Assembly: GCA_025766275.1 (NCBI GenBank)
Contig: JAFKAC010000011.1
Location: 558,001 to 622,000 of the forward strand
Direction: 5' to 3'
Source of the DNA: Lactarius indigo
Lineage: Eukaryota > Basidiomycota > Agaricomycetes > Russulales > Russulaceae
Length of the DNA stretch: 64,000 bases
Positions within the stretch are counted from its first letter, which is position 1, and every line of letters starts with the position of its first letter. A program made the translations under genes and the position numbers. Of the stretch, positions 35,247 through 47,549 are shown piece after piece. The notes beneath the pieces are model-generated. The model worked only from the letters and a program-made list of their open reading frames with translations. It searched no databases and was not told the origin of the DNA.

Positions 35247-35517
35247 ACTATGCACGCTAAGATAAAAGGGACAGAGCGCGTTTGAACCGAAGCTGGACGC
35301 CCTGTTGACGCGCCACGACCCCAGTGCACGTGACAAAACACGCGTCTCGGAAGTCTTTACACCGAAAGAGATACTTATTGCTTCGTAGAAATGAGCCATC
35401 TACAGTACTAATCGAAGGCATAGAATAATCGACCCAACCAACCCGCAACTGCCTCCGCACGTGCCCCGCTTCGGAAGTTATCAGTAGCTGGAACCATTCA
35501 CCTGTCGGTCGACGTAG

Positions 35518-38500
35518 TTAGTCGAGCATCGAATGTCGGGAGCCGCCGCTACACGTCACCTTGTCCTTCAGTTGCCCAATAAACTGCTGGTAGCTGGGCA
35601 ATACGTCCGCACGGTCCTGGATAAGTCCAGATAGTGCCCACAAGCGCAGCGGCGGCTCGCCGTCTTCTTTGACGATATACAGGTGTGGGTGGTACACCCC
35701 GCGACGCATTTCACGCGTCTTTTGTATCACCGCGTTCACGCGTTGCGAGAAGGGATTCTCAAGTAGCGGCAGTGTCGTCTGCGATTTCAGCCAAGTTAGC
35801 CAAGTGAGTCTGAGCATTAAAAACTAGCGAGAATACCTTTCCACCACGAAGCGTCTCGTAGTTCGGCAGATCAAACACGTCGATGACCAACTGAGGAACT
35901 GCATCGCGTCCCACCCAGAGGAAGAGTGTCTGACCATCCTCGATTAAGAAGAGGCCGTGTCTCTCCAGCCTTTCCGAGGTAAGAGGCAGAGGTGGTGGCA
36001 AAATAACGCCATGTTCACCAACAGTCCCAGCCTACAAGGTGTCAATACTTGAGCACCACCCCAAAGTAAGACTTTACCTCTGGTGGCATGTTATGTAACG
36101 AATAGAACGTAGGGTGGATATAGGGTACCAGGACTTGCGATGGCAACGAAGTGAGTAATGCTTGTGCGTAAGCCCTGAGGTCCGGCGGGATTTGCGCGCT
36201 TTGTCGAATACCGACGTTCTTCAGCAGGCCTAGCACTAGCACTGGCAACATCTTCAAGTTTTCACTGACGGCCAACTGAGCGCTGGCGCCGGCGCCAGCT
36301 GCAGTCATGCTTGTTTTGTACGCCTGAAGAATCTCGACAAGTTTGCCTTGGACCGCGTCACGTGCGTCCTCAAGCTTATGGGTGATTGTACGCTCCACAG
36401 CCTTGTTTGCAAGCAAGGTAGCAATAGCCACTTGGTCTGCAGAGGCAAAAACCTCAGACAAATTTGACGTTACTGGATACGCCGTCGTAATGACGCGGAT
36501 CCGACGTTCGCCTGTTGACCAGTCACAAGCCACTTCTTGTCCATAGCGCGTAGACGTACCGTAGCAAGTCGTATGCAGGATGGCCGTTTGGAAGACGACA
36601 AACGGCGAAGAAATAGTCTCCTCAATCTGCAGTTCAATCGCATACGATGTATCTTGCGGCACAGCGGGCATAGCGAGCAGGTCGGTCGAGCGCACGAAAA
36701 AGTTTCCATGGAACGAGGACATGCGAATGCCACGGGTTGCACGCACACGCATGACCGCCTCAAGCATGATGGGCATAGCAAGGACCTCGCCAAATTCGTG
36801 TGCAAACTTGACCGCGTCCTCGGAACGTGCTGCATTGAAAGCAGGATAGAAATAAGTCTGACCGGAGGTGTAATGAGGAAGGCAAGCTGAGAAATGTTTT
36901 GGTTAACACGACGATTGAAAGGCGGGGGGGCGGGACATTACATAGTGTAGCAACATCTTGATATGCAGCGCTGAACAAGAACATATCAACTGAAACCTGA
37001 GCGCGCGAGCATTCGATGGCAAAGGTCTTGTAGAACGGAGAGGCCGTTTGTAAAAGACCGGATTCCTGTGCGAATATGGATAAAAGGCGGTAAACAAGGG
37101 GGCATGTACTCACCTTCGGAGTGCCCAAAATCTTCGGATCTTCTCTGTTCTTGAGCGCACCTGCACCAATGCTCGGCAGGCTCGAGGACAATACGATGAG
37201 TTTACCACCAATAGGATTCTGACCAAAGTAAATACCGGCGAAGTGGTCAACGGAGGGAAACTCACGATCAACTTGAAACCAGACTGTAGCGCTGGGCCTA
37301 GTGCACTTCCAACGGTGTGATTCTCAGCGAACATGTCGTTCAGCCTACCGAGAAGCGATTCCATGGAAGTTCTACATTCGCTGAGGTTCACAAGTAGGTC
37401 ATTAGGTTTTGGCAGGAATACATCGTCGACATCAGACATAACGAGCATTGTGCAATCTGTCGACTCAGGCTGCACACCGTTATGAACCCGAAGTGCACGA
37501 TATACAGAACAAACTCACCGACATCGAAAAGAAATAAATGGAGGTATCATAGGCAATAATTGCAACTTTGGTTCGTTGGTCCTCATTAGGTAGTCGATCC
37601 AAGTTCTCCAGAATTGTTCGGGTAGCAGTGGCCACCATGCCTTCCTTTACATTAGTGTCGAAAATCCACTCTCGGCAACAATGTACATACCAGATTGTAC
37701 AGCACTGTGGCTGACGTCGATGAGGAATATATAGACAGCCGGCTGCGGGGGTCGAACCATGTACTCGGTGGGCGCGACGAACTCGACTACTCCATGGTTC
37801 AGCTCGGCACGCGCCCAGCGATCTCCGGGCTGATTCCGAGCCTGGTCCCAGTCGAACAGTTGCGGGACCTCATTCGACATACCACACATACAGCAGCGCC
37901 AGCTAAATCGAACGATCACATCTCAGCATGGGAACGATTGGACGAAGAACGCACCGATTGCCCCCGTCAATGAACTGCACGTAAGGGTTGATATATGTTC
38001 GGCATCGCCTGCAGCGAGCAATGATAGTATCTGTTACTACCGGAACGGCCTCCTCCCCTTCCTTGACAGAGCGGTACGGCGTGATGATAAGACCTAAAGG
38101 GATCTTTGATTTGCCAACAATAGATCCGGAATTTGGGATGGCGTTCACAGTAGACCGCTGGTAGGAGTAATGCGCGTTTGCGAGTGGAGTGTTGGCCAAG
38201 CATGCCCCGGGAGGGAGCCGTATTTGCGGCGGCGGCAACTCAAGCTCCCGCGGGTCCGGAGGGGAGGTAAGCAGATTCACGGTCTGAAGCTGGAAGGGTT
38301 TCTGGCCGCCATTGATGCCCATCTGGCCAAACTGGTCCGCGAGTTGGCCAACGCCACCTGCAGGGTAGCCAGCTGCGGGGGGCTGGCCATAACCGGGCGC
38401 ATTTATGTACTCAGGTTCTCCCTGCTGTTGGCCATAGTATGAAGGAGCAGTTGCCTGTTGCTGCTGCTGCTGCTGTTGTTGTTGTTGTTGCTGGGAGAAC

Positions 38501-38938
38501 TGGTTCTCCGCGGCGAGCCCGGGAGTAAAGAGTTGTGCACCACTCAGAGCCGGAGGCTGCGCCCCGACGCCACCAAATGCGGGGGCCGCAACTGTGTCAG
38601 CACCCCCGTAGTAGGCTTGCGTTTGGCCAGCGGCGTACTGACGGCGTTTCGTGGATTGCGCAGGCTGCGTTGACGGGACGGTGGGTGGGGGAGCGGCTTG
38701 CTCAGGTACGGCACCTGTCCCGGGATGTTCCCATTGGGCACGACCAGTGGCAGCCTCTGCAACGTCATCAAGGCTCGGGGCAGTGGTTAATAGTATGAGC
38801 GGAGGACGCACCAACGAAGAGGTACCGCTGAGTGTCGGGTTCCCTAGAACGACTACTCAGAAAAAGGCTAAAAGAAGAAATTTTAACCTGCCATTCGACT
38901 GTCCATCCTGGTGGAAGTTGTTGATTGGGGTCTGCCAT
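35518..38938 (-). CDS. SEC24: COPII coat cargo adaptor SEC24
   Basis: Full Sec24 domain order. A Pro/Gln-rich N-terminus includes a polyQ run (38455-38493). Then come the zinc finger (CRRC..WRCCMC), the trunk ([34 protein letters not shown]), the beta-sandwich ([20 protein letters not shown]), the helical domain ([20 protein letters not shown]) and the gelsolin-like end ([60 protein letters not shown]). About ten exons. Sec24 selects cargo for ER-to-Golgi vesicles with Sec23. Exon 1 encodes [17 protein letters not shown] and splices to RYLFV, then [12 protein letters not shown], forming a WW-like module (see findings). The start codon lies 98 bp from the divergent MFS gene. Confidence 0.92.
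38455..38493 (-). repeat. CAG/CAA repeat encoding about 13 Gln in SEC24
   Basis: Run of CTG/TTG triplets on plus, read as Gln codons on minus within the disordered N-terminal part of SEC24. Mixed CAA/CAG composition. Confidence 0.85.
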
Positions 38939-39036
38939 GAAATTGAGAGATACGGGGAGAAAAGAAAGGAATGATGTTTGCGTGATAGACGGAAAGACAC
39001 CTCGACCTGACACGCCATATTCCCACGCATACAAAG

Positions 39037-40930
39037 ATGTCTCTGGCCAGTACATCTGCATTGCCAAATCTACTGCACCACGCCACGCACAAAACTGAGG
39101 ACATTGAACTCTCCGAGGTGAAGGCCAGAACGCCCCCTCAAGAGCACAAAGAAAGTGTCCCAGGTGGTCAAGTCGTCTCGGAACCGAACAAATCTGCTGA
39201 GCAGAGAGCAAAGATTCAATTCTTCTCGCTCTGCTGGACCCTTTTTCTTATCGGATGGAGTGACAGTTCTACGGGTCCTCTCCTCCCCAGAATCCAAAGC
39301 GTCTATGATGTACCGTTTCATATTGCCCCGACTTAGCCTAAGTCAGTGATGTGCAAATGTACTATTAGGTCGGCTTTGCTGTGGTCTCCGTCATATTCAT
39401 AGCAAACTGTATTGTGCGTCAGTAACATTGACTTCTAGCAGTACCCAGCGTTGACCCGGGTTCGCAGGGATTCGTTGCTGGCTCTACTTTGAACATTTTT
39501 TTAAACGATAAACTAGGCTTTGGAAAGGTGCGCGATCGCCCTAGAAATGGATGGTCAGTAGACGGAATCTTGACAGACCACTGCAGACCATCGTTCTTGG
39601 ATCTGTGGCACAGATGGTTGCCTTCAGTATCCAGGCATCCGCACCTCCGTTCCCGCTCTTCGCGATCGCATACGCTATCAACGGATTCGGTGCATCATTC
39701 GAGGATGCGCAGGCCAACGGTTTTGTTGCAAATTACAAGGACAACGCTGCGGCGAAGATGGGGATTCTGCATGCTGCTTACGGTAAAGATCTTTTCATCT
39801 TCCGTTGCCGTCGCCCAGCTTCACTTTGCTGTTCAGGTGTTGGAGCCCTGGCAGCTCCCCTTGTTGCGACACAGTTTTCCCAGCTCCACAGATGGTCTTT
39901 CCACTACCTTGCCTCCTTTGGGGTCGCAACGCTGAACACAGTCCTTCTCGTCTGCGTCTTTAGGCTCAAGACTCAGGACGGTACGTCCGACGTCCCTCTT
40001 TGTTATGATGTGCTATCTTACGCACTGGAGCGTTCAGAATGCCTCGCTCAAATTGGTCAACTTACCGAAGAAAAAGAGGGCGCCGATGGTAGCAAGTATA
40101 AGGAAATGTTTAAACTGAAAGCTCTCCACCTACTCGCCCTCTTCATTCTGGTTTATGTAGGTGTTGAGGTCACAATCGGGGGTACGTAGCTGGCACCTTC
40201 AGGCCCTCTACGTCAAACACATCGCATTGTAGGGTGGATCGTCACCTACGTCATTCAGGTTCGTCACGGAGGGCCATCGTCCGGGTATATATCCACTGGG
40301 TTCTTTGGAGGTGAGCGGATTAAGATGATGACATCGTTGAGGACGGGTTGAACCTGTATCCAAGGGCTGACTGTAGGGCGAGTCGCTCTTCTGTGGGTCA
40401 ATAAGAAAGTGTGTTTGTAAACCGCTCTCCCCTGGTGGTCACTCAGATGTCCCCTTCCCAGATCGGCGAACGCATGGCGATCTTCGTTTATGCACTCCTC
40501 ACCATAGGGTTAGCTCTCATTGAGTTCGTGCAATGTCGGCTAATACACTCCCACCCAGTCTCGAGCTCGTCGTCTGGCTCGTCCCGTCTCTTATAGGGGG
40601 AGCGGTGGCTGTCTCGCTTGTTGGTGTCCTTCTAGGCCCCATATATCCAATTGTCATGAACGAGGCGGGACGCATTCTCCCACGCTGGCTACTCACCGGC
40701 TGCATTGGCTGGATCGCAGGATTTGGGCAAACTGGATCGGCGGTACTGCCGTTCATGACTGGTGCAATAGCAAGTAGGACTGGAATCAAAAGCTTACACC
40801 CACTGTAAGCGCTTTGATCGACTAGAACTTTGCGGTGTGAACTCATGAAATGAGTAGGCTTGTCTCAATGATGGGATTACTTGTGGCGTTATGGGCTTGC
40901 GTGCCGAAGGGACATCAACGGCAAGACTGA
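39037..40930 (+). CDS. Major facilitator superfamily transporter (BSC6-like)
   Basis: MSLASTSALPNLLHHATHKT begins a soluble acidic N-terminus. Helix 1 is KIQFFSLCWTLFLIGWSDSS, followed by GPLLPRIQSVYDV. Further exons give GFAVVSVIFIANCI, GFVAGSTLNIFLNDKLGFGK, QMVAFSIQASAPPFPLFAIA, NGFGASFEDAQANGFV, GVGALAAPLVATQF, a central charged loop (IGQLTEEKEGADGSKYKEMF), then HLLALFILVYVGVEVTIGG, GPSSGYISTGFFGG, ISLIGGAVAV-type helices, PIYPIVMNEAGRILPRWLL and the last exon MMGLLVALWACVPKGHQRQD with TGA at 40928-40930. It fits the fungal MFS group around yeast Bsc6; substrate unknown. Introns are about 45-70 nt. The start shares a very short promoter with SEC24; the 3' end converges on ATP10 with a 97-bp gap. 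Confidence 0.85.
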
Positions 40931-41027
40931 TGATAATGCGGGATTGGACATCCAATGCGACATAGTGTTTAGTGAAAGGATCGTATGCAATGGCACAAAA
41001 AATATGAATTTTATTCGTTCTGCACCC

Positions 41028-42135
41028 TTACTGTTGCGCTCCAACCAGCGGGGGTGTCCCCTTGGAGGGTGGCCGTTTTTGGCGATTGAGCAAAACGCCA
41101 ACACAGCGAACAAGTGCTTCTTCCTCCTCCTCTTTTGCGTCTGCACACGCAGCCCACCTGACTTTCAGGTTTTCGTCTACTAGGTAAACGTAGCCGATAC
41201 GACTGTTGGTCATTCCAAGTGGCTCCCGTAGGTATTCCTAGAAACGCACGGCACGACATGAGTGATGCGGTGGGTCACAGCAGGGAAGATACAAACCATG
41301 TTCTGCCGAGAGACTAGGTATCTTGTATGTTGATCTGGTGGAACTTTGGAACGTAGTGACGAAAGGAAGATGTTAACGAGGATGGACTTGAGAAAGTTCT
41401 CTTGCAAATTTATTTGAATGTATTGATACACAGGATGTCCCCGATATTTGGAATTGAGCGTTTCCGTGTAAGAAGTTGCATGTAACTTAAGTAGCACGAG
41501 ACGTCACTATTTCGCCTGACACATGATAAGGCACGATACGACACCTCGGATATTTTCGTCGACAACATGGCTATGACAGACACTTTACCGGCACACATGT
41601 GTGTGGTATGAACCTTAACTGCACGATCTAGGCGACTGCCAACGATATTCGGGAAATAGAGTGCTTTCTAGGCAGGAACATATGTGAGTGAGTCTGATAG
41701 CGCGAGACGGACAAACGAACACGTACATCCTCCCGAATGAGAACCTTGGGCGCCATCCAAGTTTTCCCTCCATGCACGCGAGTCATATGGAGGTCGTAGA
41801 AATATCCCTTGGATGCTTCCTTTACCCTGCGCTCAGTGTATTAGCGACTCGCCGAACAGAAAGTAGTCAACGAACAAGTGACGCCTCTTCTCGAGTTGTT
41901 TCTCCTGGTTCAGGAAGTCTGCGCTCCTTTCCGAAAGCGTCTTGGTATTTATCGTCGGCACATCTGGTACACCAAGAGGTCTGCGGAGCGGGGGTATTGC
42001 TGGTGCGTCATCATCTGAAGTGCTCTCGGTTTCTGCGGGCTTGGTCACGTCTATGTTCCCTGATGCGCGAACGCTGTACCACCTTCGGCAAGTCGCTCTA
42101 CTTGAGTCGCGAAAGCGGGCGACAAGGAACAGCAT
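41028..42135 (-). CDS. ATP10: Mitochondrial ATP synthase assembly factor ATP10
   Basis: ATG at 42135 opens a mitochondrial presequence (MLFLVARFRDSSRATCRRWY). It is followed by PPLRRPLGVPDVPTINTKT, QLEKRRHL, then VKEASKGYFYDLHMTRVHGG with KTWMAPKVLIRED, KALYFPNIVGSRL, QYIQINLQENFLKSILVNIF, SSLRSKVPPDQHTRYLVS and YVYLVDENLKVRWAACADAK, ending GAQQ. These are the ordered hallmarks of Atp10, the inner-membrane chaperone for Atp6 in Fo assembly. About five exons; introns GTCGTT before VKEA, GTACGT before KALYF, GTGTCG-type before the ETLNSKY exon, and GTTTGT before EYLREPLGM. One inner border (near 41500) is approximate. Head-to-head with H2A.Z, 190 bp between start codons. Confidence 0.88.
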
Positions 42136-42325
42136 CGCAAGCGGAAACTCCCGCTACACACGGGCCACGCGACAATTTGACCCAAGTCAATCAACAGCAT
42201 AGTCACGTGTGGATGGGTTATATAAGTCAAGACGCGCCAGTGCAAAAGGTGTGTCGCTCTTGCTCTGTTACCCCTACCATCTTCCTGATACAACGTTTCA
42301 AACAAGTGCATTTCGGTGAACAATC

Positions 42326-43016
<691 letters not shown>

Positions 43017-44648
43017 TCGGGGCCACCAACGCTTCTGATATTTCCCGGTGCTTGTGACGACTACCTTACTGTATATTAGGTTACCTTGGCTTCGGTTTTG
43101 TCATGCACGCTGTCCGAATTGACCTCACATATTCGTCTGTCAATCTGCAATTATAACTCTGACTCAACTCGGATGTGATATCATCTGCTCATCTGACTGC
43201 TAATCTGTGCTGGCTTTGACTTGACCGGCCAACAAGAGGACAAGCTGGCCCATTTTACAAACGTGAATATCTTGTTCCTAATTTGAAGAACGGTTGTGAA
43301 ATTCCTAAATCCTGGTGTTCTTTGAGGCAATGCGAGTACTGATCCTAACAAGCGATCCAATTCATGCATGTATTGGAAGAGCTGTCCCCAATACTCACCA
43401 CTTAGTACTTAGTATTGACAAGTCGGGCTAGTATACTGGGTCATAGAGCGTGCACCATCGCGAAGATCGAAGACCTGGGAGAAGCTGTCCAGTACAGATT
43501 CGTTCCCACCACGAACGAAAATATTGCAAACAAGCAGGCCGCAAATCGGTCAGAGCGTGAGTGGGAGGAATGTTCATCATCCGAAAATTGCTATGGGGGA
43601 CCCTACCCTCTAAATATTCTGAACGTGCTGTACTACGTATGTCCCCACGTTCCATGAATGCTTCTCCACCCTCACCGGAGTGATTGATTATTTGTCTTGC
43701 TCAGTATCAGTAATAATAGTCGCGATCATCGGCCATGTTACGTCGCTTGATACATGGCGAGCGTGTTTCACTGTAACAAAGAAACAGAAAAAAAAAGGAA
43801 GAGTGAGAAGCACGAGTAGCATTATGACTTATCAATCTGCCTTTGGCACGACGATTGAGTCCACCCCGGCACGGACGGACAGCCTGAGACGGCACCAATA
43901 CAATCCCAACGCATCGCACGAAGCATCGAGTATGCTCTTCGCGCTTCAATCATGCAGCAGCCGCATTTTCTCGAGTCTATCAACGGCGTGCACGGAATTT
44001 CTCACGTCGCGGCTGGTTTTTAGACTGTCTGCTCCGAGGATCTCAACGCGCTCCAGTACCTATACCCGTTTGATTTCGGATCACGTTTCGGGCAGGCCAC
44101 TCCGCCACATATCTCGGGTTTGTGCGTCGACGTCAGCTTAGGCGATGACATGATAGAGAAGTGCTCAGAACGGACTTATTGAAACTGATAGAAGTGAGTT
44201 CGCCAAACGCAGGTAGCGAGCAAGACAGGAAGAGTGAGTGGCGCGCTCACAAGACCATTCAATTAGACCAACGCAGACCTGCGTTACAGTAAGACTGGGA
44301 TAGATAGCGTATTTAATACTGAAACACCGCGCCTGTCGTGTTCGCGTCCCGACCTTCGCGTTCCAACCGGACCGACTCGAGGGAGCAAATTAAGCAAAAT
44401 CCTGACCACCGAGGAAGTGCTGCTGTACTATGATACGTCTGTCTTTCGATATTATTATCCAATTGCTACTGTGTATCCTGCAAATACAGGGGAAAAGTAT
44501 GAAGGTCAGTAAAGAGGCTTGATGACACGCCGCAGGGAATCTACAACACGAAGGAGGGAACAGGTTCGCAAAAGTACAGATACAACCCGAGTAGCTGCGT
44601 CAACGCTGGGCAATCAGTCTCTGTTCAGACCAATTGGTGGTTGCCCAC
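43017..44648. other. 1.6-kb region with unresolved coding-like tracts
   Basis: Between H2A.Z and paralogue B. Several plus-strand stretches look coding but could not be joined: about 43442-43630 (KIEDLGEAVQYRFVPTTNEN), 43855-44156 with one in-frame TAG (RSIEYALRASIMQQPHFLES; LNALQYLYPFDFGSRFGQAT), and about 44271-44513 (KLSKILTTEEVLLYYDTSVF; YYYPIATVYPANTGEKYEGQ then TAA). A TACTGTA is at 43067. It may be a decayed gene or a real multi-exon gene of unknown family. Confidence 0.35.
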
Positions 44649-46410
44649 CTAGATCTCCAAATCTTGCCTCATCTGTAGTTCTAGCGATCGGATCTGTTGC
44701 GCTTCTCTCGAAAGGACGGGCGATTCAGTCCGGTGCTCTACGTCTTCCATTCTTGATCTTGATGACCTTGATGACGGTACCGCAGGGGCATCGTCGTGAA
44801 GATGAAGTTCGACGTCAAATTCGATCGTTTTAGTTATGGTGACCTGGACATCACGACCAGATAGCGGTATTGTGTGCATCCGTGGCTGCTTTCGTCTAGA
44901 ACGCCCCGGAAATTCATCCTGGTCACTATTACCAGGATGAACGTCGTCATTTATCGTGCAGAACTCAGTGATCTTTACCTTGTTATATATTGGAAGAGGT
45001 CCCGATAGGCTCGCGAAGATGTGATGACCCTGTATGCAGGCGTGATGAACTCCCGGACAGAGAGGAATAAGGTGACCTTACATGACAGTCACTACAATGA
45101 GAGCAAATTAGTAGGAAGACGTAAACCAAGCGACCGGGGCTTACAATGTGGGTATTGAAACATCTGCACAGCAAGGTTGTCAGCAACGAGGAAAATACCA
45201 AGATCCAAGGTCACTCACCAAATTCCAAGGTTCTGGCGTAATGTCAACATGCCATCAATGACTTTTCGGCCACTCAACGTTGGACGTACCATTAATGTTC
45301 TGGAAACTCAGAGCCTGGATAAGGAAGATGAGTGTACCTGCGGCCGTCGTAGCGACACAAACGACATACCACCGACGGCAACTCAGTCAAACAAGCAGTC
45401 AGCACCCAGAATAAGCCCTGGAGGTACAACAAATTCCACAAATGTGTCGCGTTCCGTTTGCGAAGTACGCCCCAAATCATAATCCCCAGCAAGATGAAGT
45501 CTTCAATGAAGTTGATCATAATGCTCCACCTGTATGTAGTCGTCTGGAAGACGCTACATGTGCGGAATTCGGGGGACCACTGGGCTTCACCCTGAATAGT
45601 GCATGATATCAGCGATGGGGAGATATGGAAGGAATAAGGGGAAGGCGACCAGTGTTATTGCTGCAAGTCAACGGATCAGAACTTCTGACCAACCGGACAA
45701 AACGGTAGGGATGTATTACCATAGAGTGCACCGGCAAAACCTGACAGCCAGGCCATCCCAGTGATCACCACGGTCCATGTTTGCCGACCCCATATCGCGA
45801 TTCTGACCATCAGTGAGGACAAGTAGAGCGGTAATAAACGGAGGCGGATCGCTCACCCTCGTAGAACAAGGAGGAGCGAGGCAGAGCACGCCGCAAACCA
45901 TGCCGTGATCTGGGAGAGATATTGATGATCATTGACATACGAGGAACGACAGAACTCGTACCAGTACGCAGCGAAGCCAAAACTATGTGTCAAGGTGGGT
46001 GGTGTAAGTACGGACAGGAACTTACGGCACACGTCAGACAGACGCACAGTACAGTTGAACTCAACGGTAAGGTTGAATCCTATGAGACCCGCGATGACGC
46101 AGGCAAGAGCTAGTAATCTTGCAGAGACGTAGACGAGGAACGACCATCGCCATTGTCGTCTACCGGTGTACACTTCCCACTCAAAGTCGAGGGTGGTAAA
46201 GAACTCCCACCTGTATAACGGCGATGTAACCAAAGTCAGCTCAATCGAAAAGCAGAGATGACTCACATGTAAAGCCCCGAGAAAGTGTGCATAACCTTCA
46301 GGAAATGCCCTTTGAGGTAAAAGGCCCCAATCAGTTTTGATGCGGGGGAAAGCGCTGAGTCGGGACAAACCGTATGTCTCCAATGCGTACGCGTCAACGG
46401 CAGTGGACAT
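44649..46410 (-). CDS. Multi-span membrane protein, paralogue B
   Basis: ATG at 46410 (MSTAVDAYALETY), intron GTTTGT.., then GHFLKVMHTFSGLYM joined to WEFFTTLDFEWEVYTGRRQW. Helices follow: SFLVYVSARLLALACVIAGL with GFNLTVEFNCT, ITAWFAACSASLLLVLR, IAIWGRQTWTVVITGMAWLS, SIMINFIEDFILLGIMIWGV and LLYLQGLFWVLTACLTELPS. The 3' exons carry RAYRDLFQYIT and then a soluble tail with VQVTITKTIEFDVELHLHDD and the C-terminus ELQMRQDLEI. Intron positions match paralogues A and C. An upstream in-frame ATG at 46467 is possible. Function unknown; probably an integral membrane protein with a cytosolic C-tail (inference). Some internal exon ends are approximate. Confidence 0.68.
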
Positions 46411-47549
46411 CGTCGACCTCGACCTTAGGAATGGGAGATTAGGCTGGGGGATGAAAAACGAAAGCACTTGATGGTAGTTTAGAAGAAACTTCGAAACATG
46501 AGGAAGGAGCCACTGGCCCCTGGCTCACGCGGGGGATGGCCGCGCGCTTAGGGTGTACCGTAAAAGGTTTCACGGCAAGGAAAGAAGCCCAGATAAAACA
46601 AAAGGCACTGCTTCTCCGCGAACGGAGCCTCGTACACGTCGACCCTCAAGTTCCGTCATGCCCGTCCTGACAGCATATTTAGTACAAAAATAAATACGCG
46701 TCGAGCAACAAGGCTTACATGCTGCTATGCGTTGTCGCTACGCGCCAGGGTGATGGTAATAAAATATCGAATAAAAATTTGAATGGGAAATTCGAATTCG
46801 CAGGGTTGGGTATAACAACAGCACTACCGCAGCCAAACCGCTGTTTGGAAATTCAGCCGGGGATGTCTTTCTCCTTTTAGTAGTATACCCGCCCGTCTCG
46901 GCCCTGTTGCGGCACGGGCGCAGGTGATCGAACATGAGAGGACAGGCACTGTACCGTGAACAGCGCTCAGCCTCCAAAGACCATTGTTGTAGATGTGGTG
47001 TAATGTAGACGAACGATTCACCTTGGAGGCGGAAGCAAATAGGTTGGGGCACTTATGATATGATGACATAATTCAACTCAGGGTGCCGTGTGGTGGTGTA
47101 CTGGATGTACTGTACATCGCCACCCCTGCCCTATACAGTAACAGACGTTTGACAGACGCGAGAATAGGTACCTTGGGCGCGGTTCCTGTAATTGGAACAC
47201 GTGTCCGCTAGTACAGTACAAGTCAAATTGCTCCAACTGACACGCTTGCGCCAGTGGAATAGCCCAACATAAATCTCGTTCTTGAGCCATCAATCAAAGC
47301 CAGGGCAAAAATGTAGCCTTGAACGTAGCAGCGGTATATAAAGTAAATGGTCTAGGTCCAGCCGTGTCAAACTCAAAAATTACATTCAACCCAGAGCGAG
47401 TCAAACTCCAAGTCGAGGCGAGCACTACTACTTGTACGTACTTATCCATCCAAGAGCATCCGTCCCATGTATCGATTGACTGGCAACCTTTGACGTATTC
47501 GTGTCAGTACCACATTCACATCACTCAGGGTCAAACCAGTATTTTTACC
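46411..47549. other. Intergenic between paralogues B and C
   Basis: Upstream region of B and 3' flank of C. Three TACTGTA/TACAGTA motifs lie at 47108, 47134 and 47212. Overlapping minus frames at 46738-47069 have no match. Confidence 0.5.

Noticed and set aside
35247..35399. N-terminal extension of the ELYS-like protein from ATG 35399
   Set aside because: The stretch has no recognisable family sequence and contains a promoter-like CACGTG. The shorter start at 35246 is preferred, but this is not proven.
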